DNA of 64,000 bases from NCBI RefSeq assembly GCF_040807025.1, contig NC_090942.1, positions 38,270,911 through 38,334,910 of the forward strand, written 5' to 3'. Below are positions 13,218-27,400 of the stretch, piece by piece. Source of the DNA: Struthio camelus (Eukaryota > Chordata > Aves > Struthioniformes > Struthionidae). How positions within the stretch are numbered: the stretch's first letter is position 1; every line of letters begins with the position of its first letter. Under the pieces are notes generated by a model. That model saw nothing but the letters and a program-made list of their open reading frames with translations. It was not told the DNA's origin and made no database searches. Position numbers and translations under genes: made by a program.

Positions 13218-15539
13218 ATGACAAAAATGACTATTTTACTGTTATGAGCCAGAAAAACTTATTGCTTTAAATAGAGATGGTTTGGGCTATTTCATTACAC
13301 CACAAAAATTTACATAATGGGTTTCGAAAGCGATTCATATAGGCATCTCAGGTATGCAAGTAAGTTCTCATATTCCTTTCAGCAAAGAAAAAAATTATCA
13401 CCCCAGCATGTGAAGTGGTGTAATTTTACTCAGTAAACTACCAGACTTGCTCAAGCACAAAGATGTAAATATGAAAATCAGAAAAACGTTAAATTTTATC
13501 AGATTCCATATGACTCTTGAATCTTCCAAGAGCTCCCATGGCTTCCCTCAGACAATCCTGTCTGCAGGAGAACAGGATGAGACCGCTGGGGAGTGCTGAT
13601 GTGAGATAGAGGTGAATCTCTCATACATGCACACATACTTCAGCCTCTAAGCCAAGAGATGATTCCAGCCCTCTCTCTCCCTCATTCACATGCCAGAAAA
13701 GATGCAGGTAGGCAGTACAACTGACACACTGGGAGGACTTTTATGAGGTGGGGATGCCTCTCCTAAACCCCACAGTAGCTACGGTGAGAGGCTGAGCATA
13801 GCATACACAAGCATAACTGAGTTCCAGTTTTACCACAAGATCTTCTTTATTCATAGGACAGAATACTTCTTTTTTTAAATTGCTTCTTGTCATTCAAGCT
13901 GGATTTGCCGGGAGAGACATTATACTTTTTAATCAGTTGATATAGTGGGAAAAAGTGTGCAAGTTTTCTTGTTCAGAGCTCCTTCGTTAGCCCTGACAAA
14001 TTGCTAGTCTCTGCCATTGCTTGTTCAAATTACTTTCCTTGGCAGCGAGGGGGAGGAGAGAAGAAAGGGGGAAGAGAAAGAAGGGTCATGGAAAGGTGGC
14101 ACATTGTGAAACCATGCATTCCGCTGCGAAACCTTCCAATTTCTTTGTTACCTGTTCCCAGCCACAGTCTTCTCCAAATTTTCTCTCTATACGTGTTTAT
14201 TTCAGAAGCTTCAGCAGAATATTCTCATTTGATTAGAGCTGCCACTAGAGGAGTTACATGGAAGTACATACACAACGCATATGATTTCCTGGCACTTACT
14301 GCTAGTTCATCCCAACCCTTCGGTTTCTAGGGAAATACAGAAAATACAATCTTTGGGGCGAATGTATATTTCTCAGTACTCATCCCTTCTCAGGACTTCA
14401 GAGAAATGTATTGACTCTGTGGCTGTTGGCCATTTTAGGAGAAATGGCTAAGGGTTATGTCTGAGCTCATGTACTTCCATTTAGCTTTGGGAATGATTGC
14501 CTCAGCTTTGTTATTCTATAAGCAGTCTGCACTGCTCTGGTTATGCTATAGTTTCGGTCAAAACACCCAGAAAGATGTGAACTTTCTCTTTTCACAGTAA
14601 GAAAGCTTTCATAGTAAGCTCTGCCTCTTCTCTAGCCCTTTATAGTACATAAGAAGGAGGCAGATCGCAAAGGAGCCCTCAGAGAACTTTCCTCTGGCAG
14701 GATCTTGTGAAAACCAAGTCTAAAGCTGCCTGCCAAGGACGTCTTCCTGGGTCTAGCCCAGCCACAGCAGGGCCATGGCATGAAGCACGGCAAAAATGTT
14801 GTGTACTGCCGCAACCCAGGAAGACAAAGGGAGCTGCATAACTTGCATCAGGACCGCGTCCAGGCACAGGAACAACCCAAAGCTGCCAGTGCAGAGCAGA
14901 CAAGGCTAACGGGCCCCTCACCTTCCTATGCTGCAGGTTAGCCCTGCACAGGTGCCCACCCAGGGTGTTTTCAAACATTATCATTCCTTTTACATAGTCC
15001 AAATACACATGACAAGTTTTCATCCTGAGTGTGATATAGGATTTGTGGAACAAAGAAAAGATTTTGACTACTTTTAGTCAAATCTTTCTTATTATTATTA
15101 TTTTTGTCCATTTTCATGCAACTAATTTCTCTGAAGGCATCTCCCTTCTGTATGTGAGATACTGCGATTGCCATTTACTTGAATTCAGTGACTCAAACGA
15201 GCATAGCTTGCTCTCTGAGTGCAAACTCTTTTCCTTGGGCAGAGTATGAGATTTCTCTGGGAGCAGGTAACTTTGCGAAGGAAAAGGAACCACTGGCCAA
15301 GCTGCACAAAATGCTCAATCTCACCTGGCTCCACCAATCTCCTGGCTACTTCATGGATTCAAATTCCCCAATGAGACTTCAATGTACAATAGCAGAATTC
15401 AAAGAGCCAAAGTAAGGCTTGAAAGATCACATGTTATCACACAGAATAGCTTCACACATGGTTTTTTTGTCATTTTCCAAGTCTAACTTTCAGGACAGGA
15501 GGTGAAATATTCTCAGCTTGCTCTTGTTTCCATTTAAGT

Positions 15540-15590
15540 CCCTAGCTGAAGTCCTATTGACTTCAGTGGGAGTAAGATCTAGCCACTGCG
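15540..15590. repeat. Possible ancient repeat fragment with 8-bp inverted repeat
   Basis: CTGAAGTCCTATTGACTTCAG is a perfect 8-bp inverted repeat with a 5-nt loop, followed by TGGGAGTAAGATCTAGCC. The string resembles the TTGACTTCAATGGGAG segment common in old amniote interspersed repeats. Confidence 0.35.
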
Positions 15591-16581
15591 CCAAACATCA
15601 ACTTACTGGTCCCAGCACAGAATTAGCATGTCCATATTCACGTTGAACATAGCTCTCCAGATGTACTCATCTTTGGGGAGAGGCATAACAGCTCCACAGC
15701 TCCTGTATGCATATTTCCCAGATATATCGTGATTATGAGAACAGCAAATTAAACCCTGCCAGCAGAGCCCTCACATTTGGGCACACTTTAGGCAGAGGAG
15801 AAAAACTGTACTATTGTACAGCTTAGCTCAGTGGAGTCTCTTATTTTTCTCTATCACAGTTGTATCTGGAAACTTTTCCTGTAAAACGGATTACATTATA
15901 GGAATCCTGGAGATGGGATTCAGCTCCAATAACAGCATGTACATGCAAATGTATATGACATGTAAACGTCAACTTGTGGGTATCTGCATGCCCACACCAT
16001 GTGTCTAAACATCCAGTGTACACCACAGGGATCTACTTGGAGAGGCCTGAGGCCTGAGAGGCCCTTGGATAGTCCAGGGCTTGACTATCCTGCCTCCACA
16101 CAGATACCTCGTGCTGTTTGAGATGCCTGGAAGCGTCTGAGACATGTGCCAAGGCCTAGCAGAGGTAACGCACAAGCCATACGAGACCCGTGTGTTTTGG
16201 AGAGGTGGCTGCTGGTCAGTCAGGGTGCCCTCGGGCACTCCCAGTGGCAATGGCCACCCATAAAACTGGTGGCTGGTTAGATGCGTAGCTCACTACTGCC
16301 TGCTCACTACATTGGTTAGATCCCAGCTGTACTGGGAGCTTCGAGTCCTACGTGCAGTCTCCTGCATTCAAGTGTTTGAATCTCAGTCCAAACCCCACTT
16401 TGGTAGCTTTTATGGAGCGTTTGCCCCATGTCCCTTTGCATGATTAGAACTCTCTTTGAGGTAGAATTTTCAATTTCAATTATTTTATTAATTCCTTTTT
16501 GTTTTATTTGGATTCACTAAGATTTCTTAGGTAGATTGGCCATCGCTGTTACCTACATCTTCTTATATTAGAAAAGTATTA

Positions 16582-16974
16582 TCACAGAATCACAGAATCG
16601 TTTAGGTTGGAAGGGACCTCTGGAGATCATCTAGTCCAACCTCCCTGCTCAAGCAGGGTCACCTAGAGCATATTGCCCAGGATCACATCCAGACGGCTTT
16701 TGAATATCTCCAGGGAAGGAGACTCCACCACCTCTCTGGGCAACCTGTTCCAATGCTCTGTCACCCTCACAGTGAAGAAGTTTTTTCTCAGGTTCAGATG
16801 GAACTTCCTGTGGTTCAGTTTCTGCCCATTGCCTCTTGTCCTGTTGCTGGGCACCACGGAGAAGAGGCTGGCCTCATCCTCTTGACACTCCCCCTTCAGA
16901 TACTTGTACACGTTGATGAGATCCCCTCTCAATCTTCTCTTCTCCAGGCTGAACAGGCCCAGCTCTTGCAGTCT
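16582..16974 (-). mobile_element. CR1 LINE 3' fragment (copy A of a near-identical pair)
   Basis: This is a 5'-truncated CR1 tail of about 390 bp in minus orientation. The 3' end shows two copies of the terminal octamer, CACAGAATCACAGAAT in plus-strand sense. The minus strand still reads the C-terminus of ORF2 ([20 protein letters not shown] to LDVILGNML) without a stop. By eye it differs from the copy at 30706-31070 at only about three positions over some 360 bp, so both derive from the same young subfamily. Confidence 0.95.
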
Positions 16975-19900
16975 TAAATATAATATTATAATTATTCCTT
17001 TCATACAGCTATCACATACTGACTTCTTAATGCTTAATGCAGCTCCATCTTCAAAACTACAAAATGTGCTGAAAGATATTGTTATAGTACCAAAATGGAG
17101 ACAATATTGCCAAGACTAAGCTGACAACATGTAGATACACATGAAGAGCATATTCTCTCACCTAGCAGGTAGCATGTGCAATTTACTCACTTTTTAAATA
17201 AAAATACAATGTGCTATTGCTTATCCACGATCCCTAATCACAAACCTGTACATTAACTGCTCTTTCTCTGCATTTTTTTGTTCCCCTGTCATCGTGTTCA
17301 CAGGAGTGAGAAAAGAAGGAAAAGTCTATTCAGAGGTCTGGCTTGTGTAAGCTACCCACACAGCTAAAACAAAATCTACGCATTAGTGTTGCCTCTTGGA
17401 ACAAAACAGCAGACAGTATGACAGGGATTTGCCCTACGCATGTGAGCAGTTCAATGCCTTTTGGTAAGTTAACCCATGGAAAGGCTACCAGATAGAAGGG
17501 GTGGCCTGTAAAGGGTTCCCAGGCTTCAGTGGAACGTTTGTAAATGTACTCATGACTGAAAGGATACAAGATGAGTTTCAGACGAAGAGATGAATATTTG
17601 AGGGAGCATTGGCCTTTTATAATACTGTAATTGCATCAGTAACTTTCTACTTTGTGATGGCTAGTGAAATTACAAGATCAGATCCTTGTTTATTTTCTAA
17701 AATGAATTGGTTGGGTAATCGTTTAAAATAAGAAGTATGTTCATAAAATACAATCACTTCTATCCTTGCTTTTAAGATATTAGAAAGGATATTAATTATA
17801 TACCATATTAATTCTTGTTACTTTAATACAGCACACTGTGTTTTTACTTTAAAAAGTGACTAACTTAGTTTTAACAGAATTAAAGAAACTAAAACCTTCA
17901 AAAGTAAATAAAACTGGAAACTCTAACACCCTTATGGCAGTTACAATTTGCAAAGCTGAATAAAAAAGTAAATAACATACACAATTACTCTCAAAATAAG
18001 CTCAACTGCTGCTATAAAAACATGGTTAATGCTTTCTGTTTCACAAAATGACCACTTTTTCTTAAAGGATGTTTTAGGTATTTTCTTCTTAAAAAGAAAA
18101 CCTTCTTTCTTTTTTTCTTCTTTAGGCATTAACAGAGGCTAGACATATATTAGTTAAAATGTAAATAGCCCACAGGCCATAGTAAATTCTGTGGAAGAAC
18201 CCTGATGAGCACAATGCCTTTCTCCATCAGTGTTACACGTGGGACACGGGCTGTGACGGAAGAATCATCTCCCCCGGAAAAATTAAAAATCTCACAGTTA
18301 ACCTTCCTTTCATTACCTCTAGACTTCTGGGCAGCTACATTTTGGCTATTTTTGAACTTTTCACATGTGAGGTGTTTGCATCCCGGATTTCAGTTCATCC
18401 AGGGAGAGGGCCGCACGCCAAGCATGTATCTCAACTTCCTGAGTTTCCAGGAGTGATGAGATAGGTTGTTTTGACCTCAGCCCGTCTTTCATTCACCAGT
18501 GGCCACCAAGTCTTTTATACCAGGTCAGGCCTCGGACGATGAGGCGCAGAGGTCACAGAGGTCTCACTTCAGTGAAGATAGATTGCCTTCACCATGGTGC
18601 AGCCTGCAAAGAGAAAATGTTGCCACTGGTGAGAAAGAGCATACATGAAGTCATGTGCAATTTATTTGATTTGTTTGAAACTAAACATGCTACTATTCTG
18701 ACCTTACCTGTGATTCGAGGTTTTTCTTCCAAAGATTGTACAGTGAATTTTCGAGTAGCAAACTCTCAGGGCATCATGATGGAGTATAGTACATGTCTGT
18801 GTACGCATATTGCAGTCAGCTGCTATGCTGATTCTAGTATAAGCAAAATATTGAGAGTTTAAATCAGAATCAAATGATCATGACACCAAAGATTTAATGT
18901 AACTTCTAAAAATTCTCTGTCAAGGCTTAAAAATTATAACTTGCTTTCTCTTGTGTTTGAAAAATGAATGCATGTGAAAAACATTCTACCCCTACTCCTA
19001 CTGACTGCCTTATCTAAATATAAGAATGGAAAAGCAGAGATATGTTCACAGATCTTCCCATCATAAACACTGTTATCTTCCTCATGTCATTTATAGACTG
19101 CATAAGTGATTAAAAGATAATTACTACTAGGAATGTGTAAAATAGCCATAGCTAAGATGAAGAAGCTTAACTTTCTTATCCAAAGTGAAAGAGAAAGAAA
19201 CTCCGAAGTTCCAAAAAGTTTAACAAGGTTCTTTTTCACTTCCATTTTCTCTGAGCAAGTCTAATCCAAATCTTAATGAATTAAGTGCTCTTAGCATGAA
19301 TGTTCAGGCTTGTGAGGCAGACGAAGCCTAATCAGTTTCTATGTCATATCAACTAGCGTTCATACGCAAATGTACCTGTTTGAATCACTTCATCAAATGT
19401 GATATCGTTCCTTAGTCAAGCTACCGAAAACAGAAACCCTGCTAGACAAAGGAAATTATCCCTGCAGATAAGGTAAGGTGAGCTATTTCAAATGCAAATT
19501 CCTTCTTTTTTACATTTCACCAAAGGATTCCTAGGAGCGGTTTTACAAAAGCGAGGGAACATTTATCTTTTGACCTTCAGATTTTTTCCTAAGTTTTCAT
19601 TCCACCTGGAAGAAGTTCCTGAGTGATCAAACTGAGCTCTGTGGGCACACTTTGTTTGCTGTGTGCGCTGGGGTTATTCAGCGAGCAAAGGAGGTTACCC
19701 AAAAGGTCTTAACTCTCCAGTTAAAATTAATGGTGACCAATCCATTTGTTGAAGTAAATAACTGCTGGTCCAACAAATAAAATGCTGCTTAGTGAAGCAA
19801 AACATTCAGAATTCTTTTTTAGTTTCTGTAAAAGTTGAATTTGTTTCTAGAATTTTCCATTATCCAAGTGGAAAACCAAGAATGATAATGTAATTCCACG

Positions 19901-20569
19901 TACTTCGGGATTCATCTCATCTAACCTTGGCCTTCTCACATCGGCATTAACATCTGAGTTGGTAACATAGCCTCTCTCTCTGGTGAGTGACATAAACCAG
20001 GTATTTTGAGAATACAGTCCATGCAATGTATTTTAGATATTTACATTCAAATGAGTGAATGATATCCTAGAAATCCCTATTTCCCTCAATTAGCTAGGGT
20101 GGGAGACTGGATGACCAGTTCGGTTGTAAACATCTAAAGCTAGGTGGGATGAACGCCCCTCTTTTTGTCTATATCAAAATACGCACCTGCACACAACCAA
20201 GCTGCTTAGATTACAAAAATGAGGACCTAAAATCCACCATCCAAAAATGTAGATGTGCAAGGATTATGGCAGCCTGAGTATCTTTAATTCACCTCTCATA
20301 TGAATGCATTGTGATACAGTCTTGAGTTACAGGGTGACATTATTTTTTCTCATCGGATGCCTCCTTCACTCAGTGCACAATTAATGAGCACTCAGTCAGT
20401 GAATGAAAAAGGGAATGGCAATTATATGGTATACAGTCAGACTCCTTTAAACTTGGCACTGTATGATATTCTGATGTTTAAAACAAAAGCGATGTGGCAC
20501 AGAGAAAATGAATTTTAAAAAGGAGTTGTCACATCTCAAAATCCATTTGTAAACAGGAAGGCATCATTA
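16975..20569. other. Intergenic sequence
   Basis: This is AT-rich DNA. The 107-codon frame at 18539-18862 is not recognisable and lacks codon or motif support. I see nothing else in it. Confidence 0.65.
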
Positions 20570-21445
20570 AGGGCCTGTATCCCTAAGGCCATGCTGAGGT
20601 CACTTCTTGGCCTCTAAACTTTTATTAATGATCTGGAAGAAATCAGAGAATCCTTACTGATTAAAGCGTACATGTGACACATGAAGCGGATACGCTGAAA
20701 CAAATGAGCTGATAAGCTCTTGCAAGCAAATGATATGTGAATCAATACAGCTAATTGTAATTCAACAGAATTCAGGAATTATTCATATAATGAGACACTA
20801 TCTTGGGAACAGTAACTGAAATGATTGGGGCATCATGTCAGTCAGCTGAAGACGAGATCCTCGTGCAGTATGTAAAGGGAATAATGGCAAAAAGAAGCAG
20901 TCCTGGGATATATAAGCAAAATAATACTGAAAAGGGGTAACCTGTATTTGGCACTAAGTCTTCTTCCGAGATGCTACGGAAAGTCCTAGCACCACCCCCA
21001 GTTCAGCAAGGAATAAATTGGATCTCTCTGGTTCAAAGATGAACCAGGAGAAAGACTGAAGGATTGGAACATCTGCCTTAGTGAAAAATTGACACGTTCA
21101 GTCTGTTTAGCTTAAGAAAAAAGGCCGCAGTGCCTTGATCACAGCTTCTATTTACCTCCAGGGGAGGCAGAAATTCGATAATTGAGGGGTCTTTAGTTTG
21201 AAAAGCACAAACGTAACAAGACTGAGTGTCTGGAAGTGAAAGGTAGAGACATTTAGAAACAGAAATCAGGTGCATAAAGATGAAGAAAATTAACCACTTC
21301 AATAATTTAAAAAATAATGATAGATTGTCCATACTGCAAATATTTAAACTGAGATTTTGTATCTTTTTTAAAGGGATGCTCTAGTCAGTTAAATAAAAAT
21401 TAATTTGAGGAAGAACTGACCTGCGCTACACCAAAGGTCGGAGTA
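20570..21445 (+). mobile_element. Old CR1/L3-like LINE fragment
   Basis: This is a strongly decayed plus-strand copy of the reverse-transcriptase C-terminus and tail of an ancient CR1/L3-type LINE. At 20622-20665 it reads LLINDLEEI.ESLLIK, the segment just before the FADD motif in CR1. At about 21045-21120 the remains of the E.RLK.L...FSL.K block can be followed. The segment 21150-21445 follows the order of the older reptilian CR1 tail, including TATGCTCTAG-like and AGGTCAGACTAG-like blocks (here changed at several positions). There are many stops and indels. Identification relies on recalled consensus order, so boundaries are approximate. Confidence 0.62.
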
Positions 21446-24400
21446 AACAGTCACCTCCAAACTGAAAACTGATGGTTATGTTTTTTCATCTACATTGCCG
21501 TGTGGAGGCCCCTGGTCTTATTTACTGTACATTATTCAAAACCTGATATGCTTATAAAAATATTCTTTTCTCATGGAATTTCTTTCACCGTGTTGTCAGC
21601 ATGCTGCACCAACATTAATCTGTACAAGCTGTCAACACGAGATGGAGGAGTGGTATTACTGGTATTTTAGAGAAAGAGCATGAAAGTGAGATTAAGTTTG
21701 GAAGCGCCTGTTAATTGCAGATGTAAAATTTGAAAGGCTTGCACCTGATCTTTCACAACACTTTTCACTTCTGAGCACTTTACACATTTAAAGCACAGCT
21801 CCTGCTAGCTTCAGTCACAGCTCTGAGCGCTCAGTACTTCTGCAAATCAGAGCCTAGCAGTTTGCATGGAAACTTAGAAATGAAGATCACACGGTTACTG
21901 ACCACTTCTGCTGAAAAAGTGTTTCAAATGATTGGCTGGAGAACTGCGGGAACTTAGTGGCAGAATCCAGTTCTGCAGAGCTATATACAAAGTTTTAATC
22001 TCAAAACCAGTCTTTCCTGCTCAGCAATGCGCTTCGTCGATCAGTGCAGAACTTCTTGTGTCTGTAGCATATGAAGCAGGTTTCTAATAAATAAATACAT
22101 AAACCCCTTCACTGTACAACCCCGGTTCACCCTGAGAATATATTCTCCCACTGCAGTCAGTCTGATAAAAGTAACAAGTTAATAAAGATTCAGTGTAACG
22201 CATATCTATGAGGCTGTAGAGAATTTTTCCGAAATTCTGGCATTTCCAAGTTATCGAGAGACTGACTTCGCAATCTGGGTGCTTTTTCTAACAGTATCAT
22301 TTTAAAAATGTGCCAGTTCCTGGGGTGTTTGTCTTCCTTTTTTTTTTTTCTGTCAATCTTTTAAGCAGAAAGTATCACTGCTGTTTCACCACCTGCTTCC
22401 TCTGCAGGGTTAAAATATTGAGACCCACCATGCTGCATTGCTCTGTATGAGCTAACAGAGGGATGAGCTCAGACTAGTCAGCTACCATCCTTCCTCTATC
22501 TTCACACTATTTGTCGTCGAATTGCCTACGTTGTTGTCAGAGCAGAAGAGGAGCGCTCTGGTATCACCATCACTCTTCCCCTATCTCAGCATAAACCATC
22601 TCTGCCCAGTCGCTCCCCAGATAACGCTGGCTTAGACCTTTCTCAGTTTCATCCGTGACTTCCTACTGGTCACTGCATGCACATAGCGAGAGGGACTTCT
22701 GCAGTCAAGTTCAGAAATCAAGGGGAGGGTCTTCTCCACATGAGCACGTCCATACGTAAGAAAGTTAGGAAACCATGAGGAAGTCCACAGAAAGCTAGAG
22801 GAGCTGAGTAGAGGGAAGATCCTGGAAAAACGGCTTCTCCAGACGCTCTGCTTGCTGGAAAGGCAGGTCTGGGACCTGAACTGGGGACCAGCGCCCCATG
22901 GTTTGTATCCTAGAAAACTCCCTCCGCTGCTGTGTGGCTATGAAGGCGAGGGGCATGAGAGGCACCTGGGGAAGGCTGACAGCTGGGCTGTGCGCGTGGG
23001 GCTGCTGGCTGGCAGCATCCCTCCCTCTGGTCACTTCAAAGCAGGCTCGCTGCGGCAAGAAGCAAACACTGCCCCAAGTCCACTGCGGACGTGGCCGCTC
23101 TCAAACAGCATGTGGGCAACACCGTGACAAAGCCGCCGAGACCAGACTCCTCTCTCATTCTGGCCTGACTCACAGGATATGCTTTATTAACTTAACTACT
23201 TTGTATATCGCACAGTTTTTTTAATAGGGGTGCCTGGGAGAAAGGGACTTTCTTCAGCCTGCAGGGAGGATATTGTGCCTGACTAATTTTATGGGTCCCT
23301 ATTGACAAAAGGCTTTATCTTTGCTTTCTATCCATTTAACTATAAATCTCTGTATCTGAGAGTCTCATGGAGACCCATATAATTTAGTTTGATGAATTAT
23401 TTTGTGTTTTATGATAGTGCAATGAAATCTTTTGGTAGGATGTAGCAATTCATTTCCTCATCATTAAACTAGCAGATAAATCAAGGTGAAACAAAGACTA
23501 ATGCTACTGTATGAGCTGCCAGTTAAGAATTAGAAAGTACCTTTGTAACAGTGCAAAATGCAACACAAGGTGCAAAACTGAATGGTAAAGAAATTCTCAA
23601 GCAGTCTCAGTCCCTGGTATCTGCAGTCTGTGGTACCCCTCTGAAACACTTCTCCCTCCTTCTGTGCCTTGTGTACACTGTGTGATGCCACACACAGTTT
23701 GAACCACAAGTGTTTTTTTCCATTGTGTAATAATCTTCCTGATTATTTAAATATCTTGATAGCACACTAAAAAGCCACAAGCTTCCAAAAAACTTAAATT
23801 TTCAATAGTAGATACATAAAAGGTGAATGAATAGTGGAAACATTATCAGTAAATAGCAATGTATGGGTACTCAAGAATTTTAAAAGTCAATAAAAGCCTT
23901 TTTAAAATCAGAATTCCTCCATCATCTGTCTCAGGATAGTTTCCATCAGAAAGGGCATAGGAAAGACAGAAATACCAGTGCTTTGCAATTACGGCAGTAA
24001 GCATACTGCAAACTATGAGGGATCAGGAGTAGGCAGGCTGTACTGACAAGTCCATTTTTCAGCAAAGAACTCTAATCTGCGGTCAGGGCCTTCACAGCCA
24101 AGATTAATTAATAGGCTATCATCACTGTAATACATTCATAAAAGGCCTGTCTGCAAGGAGGCATTGCAAGTATGGTTCTGCAAGACATCTTGTGCTGGGC
24201 TGGTAAGGGAAGTGTTTACTGTTCTCCTTTCTGTTTGATATTGTTAAATGCATATGTCAGGTTGGAAGAGACAGACTTCCAGAGGGTATAGAGAAAGAAA
24301 TTAAAGAACAGAAATTTGGTACAAAATCATAACAGCATTGGCATAAGAGAGGGAAATCTACCCCTTTTTAAAATGGAATTTCTCAGTCCATCCCTTCTCT

Positions 24401-27400
24401 ATGGTAAACACTTTCCTGCAGGAGAATGGGGCTTCTTCTACAGCAGGCATTTCTACTGGGGACTCTAACACCCACAAGCTCTGCCTTGCAGGAGTAGAAA
24501 GCAGCAACGTAGCCAGGTCCCTCCTCAGCCTTACTGGACCTTGCAGGTTACCAGCAATGCATCTGTTCCATCAGTGTTGCCTGCGAAGCAGCACTTGCCT
24601 TGCAGATCATGGCACTGGATTTCCTAGAAATGCCTTGTCCTTCATCATCACCTAACATGCAGAGTTGCTGCCTCTGGATCAGCTCTGTAACTTCCCAGCA
24701 CCTCCTGAGCAAATAGTATTGACTAGAGTTGTGGGGATAGCTTGGGTCTTAGCCGTTCACAAAAGAGAAGCCGGCAGCATGTATCTAAGGAAGTACCTAT
24801 GCTTTTTCCATGCAAAAAGGGAAGGTTTTGAGGTAAAGAAGCTAAAATTGGAGAGATCTGCTGCCAGTACTGCATCCCAGGTCAGCAGGGGCCCAGAGAG
24901 GAGTGAGCATGGTGCACAGGCTCTGCAGGGTGGACAGGGTAGACATGCGGTGCCACAGCTCCTCTAGCCAGCACACATATGTACACGGGGACAACGAACT
25001 AAGTTGGAAAAAAAGTTGATTGACATGCTATTAGACATAATTTAGTATGTCAATATTAATACCCATTCCCCTTCATTTTATTCTTGAACATCTATATAGA
25101 TGATGATCATGATTCTTGCTAATGAATAACTGTACTCAGAAAACTGCATCTTGTTGAATGTTGATAAAAATAAAGTATAAATCATAAGAGAAATGCAAAA
25201 GGTTATTTTACACGTTGCATGAGGGGTCCATGTGTGGTTCGGGTTTTTTTCAGGAAATGCAACATTGAAAACACAGGCTTCTCTAAAAGTAACTGGAAAA
25301 TAAGGGAATAAGCATTTAAAATAATCTCAGTAATGCTTCAAGGACGCTATCAGTAGACCACACAGTGTTCACTTCTCTGTGAGCTTCTAGCTGAAATTTT
25401 CTTCTGTTTATGAGGCCACGTTGTTTTCAGTCCTAGTAAGTCAATAAGTACAATAAGACTTGCTGCTACAATGCAATATAAAGAAAGAAATAAAACATGC
25501 CATATACTACCTTCTAGGATACCCTGAGAAGTCATCAACTGCTATTCCTGTTGCAGCAATGCTTAACGTTGCAGGTTTCCCTGGATGGATGACATGGTGC
25601 TCTAGAAGGCAGATCAGATATGCAATCCTGGGGATCAAAAGAGTGACTAGGATATTGGCTTCTCCCTCCTCCTCTTCCGAACAACGAGTGATTTGCACTT
25701 TGATGTCATTCACCCTAGAGGGGACCTGGCATTACCTGAGCCTCAGGGAAGTTGCCCTTGCAGGCATTTCAGTTCCAGTCGCAGACTTTGCCAGCAACAC
25801 TTGAATTCTCATTATCAAATACCATTTGTAAGTTTGGACATTGAGAAAAAAAAAAAGGTGTTAAATAGGTCAGAATAAATTCCTGATCATACTGAACATG
25901 ATGTGTTAGAAGACTCGGTGCTAACGCAATCTCTTTTCCTCTGCTTTCTATCTGGGCTGCTTAGTTTGTACATTTGCTACCCAACTTTCTTGATCTTTCA
26001 CCATTTAATTTCTTACCACAACCACTGAATATCTCTTTTACCAAACTTGCAGCTGTGGCATTCTTAGAAGTCCAAAGGACTTCCAAATGGGGAAGTACTG
26101 GACAATTTCACTAAATACTATATCAGAATCATCTGCACCCCCCTCAACAGCAGAGGTGGTAGCATGTCTCCTCTTTGGAGCACTTTCCTGTAAGGTCCCA
26201 GATTACAGACACTGACATCAGCAACTTGACAGCATATACAGTATAGTTCTCCTTATATATTTGCTCAAGCCAGCAGAGATGAAGGATATTCCCACTCAGT
26301 GATGCAGCCTGTGGCTGAATCACCTCTTGCAAAAAGGCAACTGTCCTTTCTGAATTATTGCAAACACCCATCTATAAACAATGTCTGCCATATTTACATA
26401 GAACTCCCCAGAAACAACTGACATCAAGCTCTGTGACCAACCGTTACAAATGTGTATCCAAATTTGTGTATTTCAATACGTATAAGGTCCATTCAGCCAA
26501 CAGGCAATATTCTTGTGTTACTAACCTGCTTCCCTGTCTCCTCCTACCTGCACAGTGAACTGTGGACACGTCCTTCCGAAAGCTTTTTAAAAGAAGAGCA
26601 ACTATATACAAACAGATCAAGTATGCACAATTGGAAATACAAAAGGGGTAGATAAGACAATGCCTACACTAAAATCTGCAACATTAATATATAAGATCAT
26701 GTCAATGGATTGGAAACTGGTGCACAAGCACTTTCACTCTCCTATACCAGTCGTGGAGGGTGCTATGTGCCACGTATGTGACGCACTGCCTGTAAGGTAT
26801 GGAATGGCAGTATCTACCTGCCTATTCTCTTCACCAGAGGACAGCACAGTCAGAGACTGCCCTTCCTCAGGTCCCAGGTGCTAGGCTGGATTTTATCTCC
26901 ATATGGCAGTAGATGGTGTGTTAAGATCTCACTTTGGAGCAGTCCCATAATATTCACAGAGGGCCACAACTGGATTTAGGAAATTGAGATTTAGACTTTG
27001 ATGTGTGGACCCAGATGGTTCAGGCACTCCCTGGAGTCTATAAGGACCCTGCCACAGAGACATAGCAAAACCTTCTCCTTAAACAGTTAGCAATGTGGTA
27101 GATCAGTTCATTCAACAATATGCTCTTCTTGTTGTCACTGAAGCCCGAGGGGCAGGTCTCGCTGAAGCGCCCATAAGGTCCTTCCAGAGAAGAGATTCTG
27201 TTACCTTTGGCTGCTTTAAAAAATGCAGTGTTAGAAAATCAGTGCCTTCACCATGACAGGATGGATGGCCAGCAGCCTCTAGAGGAGAATGGATTTGGCT
27301 TACTACTAGAGTGGGCCCACCCGACAGACAAAGAAGTCAGGCCAAGCCCCATTTTGACTGCATTCGCTTCTTAAGGTTCTTGTTTCAATGACTTTTATAA

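Larger units (their letters stand above)
4816..16581. other. Intergenic sequence between two CR1 copies
   Basis: No coding exon was recognised. The region holds the AC/AT microsatellite (7746-7790), a CA tract (13180-13217), a possible L2 remnant (9745-9805), a small inverted repeat near 10607-10630 (CACTTTAC...GTAAAGTG) and a possible ancient repeat at 15540. The 124-codon frame at 6835-7209 has no recognisable domain. Confidence 0.65.
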
